From Tolypeutes matacus (taxonomy: Eukaryota; Chordata; Mammalia; Cingulata; Chlamyphoridae), in the NCBI GenBank assembly GCA_026826555.1, contig JAKSZT010037276.1, positions 172,409 through 236,408 of the forward strand: a stretch of 64,000 nucleotides of DNA, written 5' to 3'. The notes beneath the pieces are model-generated. The model did no database searches. It was not told where the DNA came from and worked only from the letters and a program-made list of their open reading frames with translations. How positions within the stretch are numbered: position 1 is the first letter of the stretch; every line of letters starts with the position of its first letter. Positions 57,931 through 64,000 of the stretch are shown here, in pieces. The translations under genes were made by a program, and so were the position numbers.

Positions 57931-58282
57931 CAATAGTCTAAGTGAAATATAATGGTGGGTTAGACCTGGGGTTACTGATGGATGTGACATCAAGTTGTTA
58001 TATTCTGGAAGGAATCTTTAAAGGAAGTGCTTTGATGATGGTTTGGATATGTGGTGTTGAGGTGTTTAGTCTGAGTAACTAAAAGAATAGTTGCCATCAA
58101 CTGAGATTCAGGAGGACTGGTGTTGGAAATGAGAATCAAGAATCTGGGTTTTGGACTTATAAAGATGAGATGCATATTAGGTCTATCCAAGTGGAGTTAA
58201 TCAGTACAAAGTTGGATATATGAGCCAGTATTTCAAGAAAGGAAATTGGATGGTACATACAAATTTGGGGTTCATCAGTTTG
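57931..58282. other. Unassigned; looks like an old interspersed repeat
   Basis: Phrases such as GTTGGATATATGAGCCAG and ATCCAAGTGGAGTTAATCAG resemble an old repeat common in placentals, but I cannot name the family. No coding sequence. Confidence 0.3.
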
Positions 58283-58868
58283 GCAGTTTGATATTATGAA
58301 TCCCCAAAAAGAGAAAAATAATATTTGTAAACTGGTCTGTTCTTCTAGGTGTGATGCCCTTTGATTGTAATAATTCAGTGAGAGGCCTCTGATTAAGTTT
58401 CCTTGATAAAATCAATTAATGGCTTCTGATTGGGCTATGTCAGTAAGGTGTTACTTGGCTTGAGTCCTCACCTTCTTTGTCCTATATAAATGGGCACCCA
58501 TTCAAGAAGACACACAAAAGTTAAATGGCAGAGGACAGAACTTGGTCCTTTTGGTCCTACCATTTGACAGAAAGGAAAGTCTCAAACAGCTAAAGCCTCA
58601 GAGAGAAGAACCATTAGCCTGATAGTTTGCAGCAGAAGAGAAGAGAGCATCAGAGCAGCTGAGAAGGCCTGGAATGAAATGAGCCCCATGGCAGCCTACA
58701 GCTGAGATCAGAAGAAGCTGCGACCACAGAATCTTAAGAGGAAGACAGAAGGAGGGATGACACAGAGATCGGGTACCATCTTGCTTCGACATGCGGCAAC
58801 AGTCTTGGGTGAGAAAGCAACATTGAGTTGGACTCTTTAGAGCCTTGTTACTATAAGATTTTACCCAC
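58283..58868 (+). mobile_element. LTR-X relative, sense orientation
   Basis: Starts TTTGGCAGTTTGATATTATG, then AAACTGGTCTGTTCTTCTAG and CTGAGATCAGAAGAAGCTGC. The first block is the sense 5' part of LTR-X. A TATA-like CCTATATAAA lies at 58481. It lacks the AATAAA and CTAATACA end, which may be the piece at 59425 if L1 sequence has intervened. Confidence 0.6.
58481..58490 (+). promoter_or_regulatory. TATA-like box in an LTR
   Basis: CCTATATAAA inside the LTR-X relative, in sense orientation and about 200 bp from the LTR start, where a U3 promoter is expected. No evidence of activity. Confidence 0.4.
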
Positions 58869-58879
58869 CTTATAAGCAC

Positions 58880-59424
58880 CTAAAACAAAAATAGTGATTA
58901 AAAGAATCAAATATTTAGGAATAATCTTAACCAAGGACATAAAGGATCTACAAAACATTGCTAAAAGAAACTGAAGAAGACTTAAATAAATGAAAGGACA
59001 TTCCATGTTCATGGACTAAAAGACTAAATATTTTTAAAATGTCAATTCTACCCAAACTGATTTACAGTTTCAAAGCAATCCAAATAAAAATCCCAACAGT
59101 CTATTTTTGCAGAAACTGAAAAGGAAATTATCAATTTCTTTGGGAGGGTAAGGAGCTCCAATTAGCCAAAAACATTTTTAAAAAGAATGAAGTTGGAGGA
59201 CTCTCACTTCCAGAATTTAAAGCATATTACTTAGCTACAGTGGTAAAAACAGGAGTAGTGGCATAAAGACAGACATTGACCAATGGAACTGAATTGAGAA
59301 CTCAGAAATGGACCCTCACATATAAAGGTCAAGTGATTTTTGACAAGGCTGTCAAGCCCTCCCAGCTGGTCCAGAACAGACTATTCAACAGATGGTGCTA
59401 GGAGAACTGGATAACCATATCCAA
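58880..59424 (+). mobile_element. L1 ORF2 fragment
   Basis: AAAAGAATCAAATATTTAGG, AATGTCAATTCTACCCAAAC and GACCAATGGAACTGAATTG are the ORF2 part that follows the reverse transcriptase. Neither a 3' UTR nor a poly-A end is present, so it is an internal fragment. Confidence 0.7.
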
Positions 59425-59931
59425 AAGAACTGTAAGTTCTACCCCAAATAAATCACCTTTTAAAAAACCACCCGGGGAAGCAGATGTAGCTCAAGTGATA
59501 TATCTCCCGTCTACCATATAGGAGGTCCAGGGTTCAATTTCCAGGGCCTCCTGGTGAAAAGGAAACTGGCTTGCATGGCGTGCTGACCTGAATGGCGAGT
59601 TGGCCCATGCAGAGTGGTGGCCCGTGCAGAGAGCTGACACAGGAAGATGATGCAACAAAAAGACACACAAAAGAGAGACAATAAGAGATGAAACAGACCA
59701 GGGAGATGAGGTGGCACAAGAGATTCAGGAGCCTCTCTCCATTCTGTAAGGTCCCAGAATCAGTTCCTGGTGCCGCCTAGAGAAGGCAAGCAGACACAGA
59801 AGAACAACAGAGAGCAGACAGTGAGTGCAAAACAATGAGACGGGGAGAGGAGGGGAATAAATTAAAAAAAAAAAAAAAACAGATTTCTGATATTTTTCAT
59901 CAGCACCCCTTAGGCTGACTAATACAGCCCT
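59425..59931 (+). mobile_element. LTR-X 3' end, interrupted by a SINE
   Basis: Left piece 59425-59472 (CTGTAAGTTCTACCCCAAAT, with AAATAAATCACC), right piece 59880-59931 (GATTTCTGATATTTTTCATC to GGCTGACTAATACAG). Together they are the LTR end in sense. Confidence 0.65.
59473..59879 (+). mobile_element. Dimeric tRNA-derived SINE
   Basis: Left unit: GGGGAAGCAGATGTAGCTCA, B box GGTTCAATTTCC, ending GGCCTCCTGGTGAAAAG. Right unit begins at about 59699 with CAGGGAGATGAGGTGGCACA, has CCATTCTGTAAGGTCCCAG and a B-box-like AGTTCCTGGTGCC, ending GCCTAGAGAAGGC. A linker rich in AAAAGACACACAAAAGAG joins them. Poly-A end at about 59863-59879. Confidence 0.8.
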
Positions 59932-61245
59932 TAACTGAAGAAATTTAATCAAAAGATCCCACCTCAATAGGTTTACATGCCATAGGAATGGATTAGCCCT
60001 AAGACATGATTTTCTAAGGTCCCCAATAGCTCAGACTGCCCACACTACCCTCTAGACCTCAGAAATACATGTTCTTTCCATATGCAAAATGCATTCATTC
60101 CACCACAATATTTCAAAATCATTTTAGTAACAGTTTTAAGTACAAAATCTCATCAAAATCAGTTATATGCATAGAGTCTATCCTGGGGCAAAAATTCCCC
60201 TCTGACTGTGGAACTGTGAAACTTAAAAATAAGTTAACTGCCTCCATTATACAAAGGAAGGACAGTCATAGAATAAGCATTCCCATTACCATAGGGAGAA
60301 ATCGGAAGGGAAACAGGGTCACTGTTCTCAAATAGTTCTGAAAACCTGCAGGGCATACTCCATTAGGTTTCAAAGTCTGAGAGTCACCTCTAGAATCATA
60401 GTTTCTTAGGTTTGAATAGTTTCTATGGTTCTATCTTCAGTTACTAACCCTCTTGTTTAGTATCTAATCTGATGTTTCTTCCAATCAGTTCATGTTTATT
60501 TCAGATACTAAGTTGTTAGAGTTCAATTTCTATTTTTTATTCCTTCAATTTCTGCACTCATTTTTTTTCATCTTTTCATTTAATTCCTTGAATATATATA
60601 CAATAGCTCTTTTAAAGTCTTTCCTAAATTCATCATCTTTCTCTTTTCTGTGACTTTTTCTATTCACAACTATTTCTCCTGGTTATGGTTAATAGGTTTT
60701 TAAGTTCTTGACATGTCTAATAATGTTTAATTGGATATGGACATTGCCAATATTATGTTGTCAAAAGCTGAGAGTTTTTTGTCTTCCTTTAAAGCATATT
60801 GCACTTTGTTCTATCATTCAGTTAAGTTACTTGAGGATGAGCTTGGTGCTTTTGAGATTTGGTTTTAAGCTCTGCTAGTTTTTAGTTTTACAGTAGCTTT
60901 TACTGTATATTATTTTAATTCTAAAATTTAAATATGGCACTTGGGAGGCCTCTACTGAATGCAAGGATATTCAACGAGCACTTGCAAATCTGACTTGTCA
61001 GAACTCAGACACCTCCCAGTTCTGTGTGAGCTCTGGAAATTGTCCAGTTTACAGATCTTACAGATCTTTTCTTTTGCTTAGCCTTGTGCTGTTTCACCTA
61101 CTTATGTGTGTTTTAGTATAACAGCAACATACTCAATGGTAAGTTTATTCAGACTGCTGGATACTTATATCTTTAGTAACTTGTGTTACTATTTCAAACT
61201 TCCCCTAATTAACTATTACTTGTTCTATCAATTATAAACAGTAAC
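59932..61245. other. No gene; weak old-repeat resemblance at 60.4-61.2 kb
   Basis: 59932-60380 is unassigned (ORF at 60069-60335 has no family). From about 60500 to 61200 phrases such as AAGTTCTTGACATGTCTAAT and ATTGGATATGGACATTGCC resemble an old L1M 5' region or an LTR internal region in antisense, with low confidence. Confidence 0.35.
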
Positions 61246-61246
61246 T

Positions 61247-61612
61247 TTTTTTTTTTAAGTTTATTTCTCTCACTCCCCTCACTGTATTGCGCACCCTATC
61301 TGCTCTCTGTGTGTTCTTCGGTGTTTGATTGTCTACTCTTTAGGTGGCACCGGGAACCAATCCCGGGATCTTCCAGAGTGGAGAAAGGCTGCTCAATCTC
61401 TTGTGCCACTTCTGCTCCCTGGTCTGCTGCATCTCTTATTGTGTCTTTTTTTGTTGCATCATCCTGCTGAGCTCTCTGCATGGGCCAGCTTGCAGGCCTG
61501 TTTGCTGTGCGGGCCAGCTTGCTTTTCACCAGGAGTCCCCGGGAATCAAATTCTGGACCTCTTATATGGTAGACAGGAGCCCAATCACTTGAGCCACATC
61601 CGCTTCCCGTAC
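61247..61612 (-). mobile_element. Dimeric tRNA-derived SINE (antisense)
   Basis: Poly-T edge at about 61247-61257. In sense the order is AGCGGATGTGGCTCAAG-like head (here GGAAGCGGATGTGGCTCAAG), B box in GAATTTGATTCCC form, then GGGAGCAGAAGTGGCACAAG with a second B-box-like GGTTCCCGGTGCC, and a GACAATCAAACACCGAAGAA stretch. Same layout as 59473-59879. ORFs at 61296-61621 are chance. Confidence 0.8.
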
Positions 61613-61624
61613 AACTCTTAATAA

Positions 61625-62062
61625 AACAGGATTTTGGACAAGAGTCAACCTAGCCAGGTGATGGGGCCCAGTTATTTGTTCACGCAAGGCACTGGTGTAG
61701 TTGTTACTGTGAGGACATTTTGTGGACTGAAGTCATTAATATTTGATTGCACCTATGGCTGATTATGTCTACAATCAACTGAGGAGATTGCCTTCAACGA
61801 GAGATGCCACATCCAATCAGTTGAAAGCCTTAAAAGAAGAAGCGAGGAATTCAGAAGAGATGATTTTCAGCTCTAATTCAGCCAGCCAGCTTCTTCTAGC
61901 AAATTTATTGAAAACCTTTATGAGCAGTTCAAGATTATAGCCTACCCTACAAGATTTGACATTGTGCATAACCACAGTCACATGAGACAATTTTACAAAC
62001 TTTCATAATACTCACAGATATCCCGTAGTTCTCTTTTCCTAGAAATCCGTGACTAATACGGG
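61625..62062 (+). mobile_element. MLT2/ERVL-like LTR
   Basis: Order AGAGTCAACCTAGCCAGGTG, GTTATTTGTTCACGCAAGGC, CATCCAATCAGTTGAAAGCC, AGCTCTAATTCAGCCAGCC, and end GAAATCCGTGACTAATACGG. Sense, about 440 bp. The first bases (TGTGATGG in the family) are lost. ORF at 61743-61940 is chance. Confidence 0.65.
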
Positions 62063-63640
62063 GAGTTTCCCCCTCCTGGTTAGGAAGATCTAATGTTGGA
62101 TCCCTGATTCCTGACCTCCCTTTACTTTCTAACTTAATAGCCAGAGACACTTTAAATTTGGGATTATTTTCTTTTAAATTAAGTCCACTATTTTGCAAAC
62201 CTGGTCTGCTTAAGAAAAGCACTCGTTGAAAATCTGGTGGAGGAATTTTCTCAGGTCTGTGTTTCCCTCCATGGGTTTCTTCAAATTGAGCAAGCAATCC
62301 AAAATATTTACATTTATAGAGGGAACTTTTAATTTTAGCATCAGAGACATCGAAACTGTGCAGCCTTAAGTAACTACAGTGCCAGAATCTTTGTCCCTAA
62401 CTGATGGGCCCTAAGTACTCAAGGGAACACTTGTGACCTGTTAATAGAAAATGTTCTGTACACACCAATCTAAAGGAATAGAACTGTCAGTAGAAGACAT
62501 TAAGCCAAAAATAAATGTACTGGATGTACTGGGTATGCCCAGACCTTGAGATTTGTTCAGTCAGTTTAATTTGGGGGTTAGGGTCCCTGGATTTGAGGCA
62601 CATGCCATCTGTTGTCTTCAATCTCCCGGTAACTGTTACTCTGACATCCCTGATCCTTTGTGCCTTGTCAAAGTTTTAAATGCAAAGCTGCAGCTACTTG
62701 TCTGGCAGATGATATCTCTGTGATTAAAACATTAGAAGGGATAGGAAAAAGGGATATGATGAAAATGAGGCTAACCCTCTATAAGGAATCTAGCAAATGA
62801 TGGCTGACTGGTCAACTTCTGACAAAGTCTTTGTCAAGAGTATGGTCAAAGAGGGATATTGATGAATACAAGAAATGCCACCACAGGTCCTGAAAGGAGA
62901 AATGCAATTATCATAAGCACAATAATAATAATTATAAATATTATAACTATAATAAATGCAATAATAATGTCTTATACCCACTAGGTAACCCCCAAGTCAC
63001 CAATTCAATATTTCCTTTAAATTTCCACATTCACCCTCTATAATCTCTTCTTTTTGTCTTATGGCAACTCCTATGCATGTGTGGTTTAGACACTACCTCA
63101 ATTCATGAACTGTTAACTGATCAAAGAATCTCACAGAAATATCATCTTGCCATGTGTTTTATTTTCACATTCTGCTTTTTCTTAACAGGATAGGGCAGAA
63201 GAAATGATGGATGAGAAAGCCCCTTACTGGCACTATGCCCATACTTTTACATCTCTTAGCATTAGTCCAAACATCCAACTGACTCTGTTCTTTTGTTAAA
63301 TATTATAAAATTTCATGTAAAGTAAGTTTTCTTCCAGCTCAAATCCCAGTATGTTACCCCAGAGTTAAGCATTCTTAAGGGTTTCTTGTCAATTTTTCCA
63401 GAAATTTTTGAGACACACAGCAAATCTGTGTGTGTGTGTGTGTGTGTGCTTGAAGCACACTCTACTCCATTCCTGCAAAAGAGAAATATGAAAGCCCATA
63501 CGTAATTTTATATTAGCTATTTGTCACTATACAAAAAAAAAAACTAAAAATAAGCAGGTAAAATTAATTATAAGAATGCCTTTTATTGCACCCAATATAT
63601 CCAAAATATCATTTCAAATTGTTATCAATATAATAATGTT
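62063..63640. other. No gene; two simple repeats
   Basis: Unassigned. Contains an AT-rich (ATA)n-like stretch at about 62926-62965 and a (TG)n tract at 63427-63449. ORFs at 61947-62297 and 62790-62981 have no family. Confidence 0.45.
63427..63449 (+). repeat. (TG)n microsatellite
   Basis: About eleven TG units. Confidence 0.9.
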
Positions 63641-64000
63641 TAAACTTTTAATTGGAGTGAGTTTTAAAGAACTCAAACTTCCCATTTTAATGACTTTCAA
63701 GTGTATAACTCAGTGGCATTAATTTCATTCACAATGAGGTCCTACCATCACCAGTATCCATACTGAAACTTTCAGCGTACCAGAATGAAACCCTTTACAT
63801 ATTAAGCCATAACTCTCCATTCTGATTCCACTCCTGGCACTGGTAACCTGTAGTTTATTTTCTGTCTCCATAAATTTGTCAATCTGGGTATTTCCTATAA
63901 GTGAAATTTTAAATATCCTTGCCTTTCTCTTATTCCACTCAAGATGATGTCTTCAAGTTTCATCATATTGTGCAATGTATCACATCTTTATCATTTATTG
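63641..64000 (-). mobile_element. Old L1M 3' UTR (antisense), running off the window
   Basis: GTGTATAACTCAGTGGCATT, ATTCACAATGAGGTCCTACC, AAATTTGTCAATCTGGGTAT and TCAAGTTTCATCATATTGTG are L1M 3' UTR landmarks read in antisense. The rest of the element lies beyond the window. Confidence 0.7.

Noticed and set aside
61325..61621. 98-residue ORF and the overlapping ones
   Set aside because: Inside an antisense dimeric SINE; similar chance ORFs occur in other SINE copies.

Overview
The window is non-coding mammalian nuclear DNA, almost certainly from a xenarthran (sloth, anteater or armadillo). Indicators are tRNA-derived SINEs of the DAS type carrying the phrase GTAGCTCA and a B box, nested LINE-1 copies of several ages, placental-wide MIR, L2 and MER5A remnants, and olfactory-receptor pseudogenes of class II, family 2 type. 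The two dimeric SINEs look to me more like the sloth/anteater side than armadillo, but species is not settled by what I can see. There is no intact protein-coding gene, no functional RNA gene and no CRISPR array.

Layout. Positions 1-5.9 kb hold antisense copies of an L1-tail-related module and two LTRs, one split by a twin-primed insertion. From 5.9 to 19.0 kb an old L1 (minus strand) is split by a much younger 9.3 kb insertion. That insertion holds a nearly full-length minus-strand L1 (5' UTR with repeated promoter monomers, ORF1, ORF2, 3' UTR) and about 2 kb of extra 3' sequence. From 19.0 to 27.7 kb there is a plus-strand pile of 5'-truncated and rearranged L1 pieces, a solo LTR with a perfect 5-bp target duplication, a monomeric SINE and a possible mRNA retrocopy. 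From 27.7 to 43.2 kb the sequence is mostly old or unassigned and contains two olfactory-receptor pseudogenes on the minus strand, about 9 kb apart, with MER5A, MIR, L2, HAL1-like and LTR pieces. From 43.2 to 57.6 kb lie plus-strand L1 copies, one preceded by a 5' fragment of a G-protein alpha-i (GNAI) retrocopy. From 57.6 kb to the end are LTR and L1 fragments, two dimeric SINEs, a further LTR and an old L1 3' end.

Function. The only sequences derived from cellular genes are dead: two olfactory receptors with several frameshifts each and a truncated GNAI fragment. The remaining recognisable content is retrotransposition history. The youngest events by visible target-site duplications are the 8.3-17.6 kb insertion, the SINEs at 27.2 and 41.9 kb, and the module copy at 46.3-47.8 kb. 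Most interesting are a monomer-type L1 5' UTR, a recurring 1.5-1.8 kb module that shares its 3' tail with L1, the GNAI-L1 junction, and SINEs in monomeric and dimeric form.
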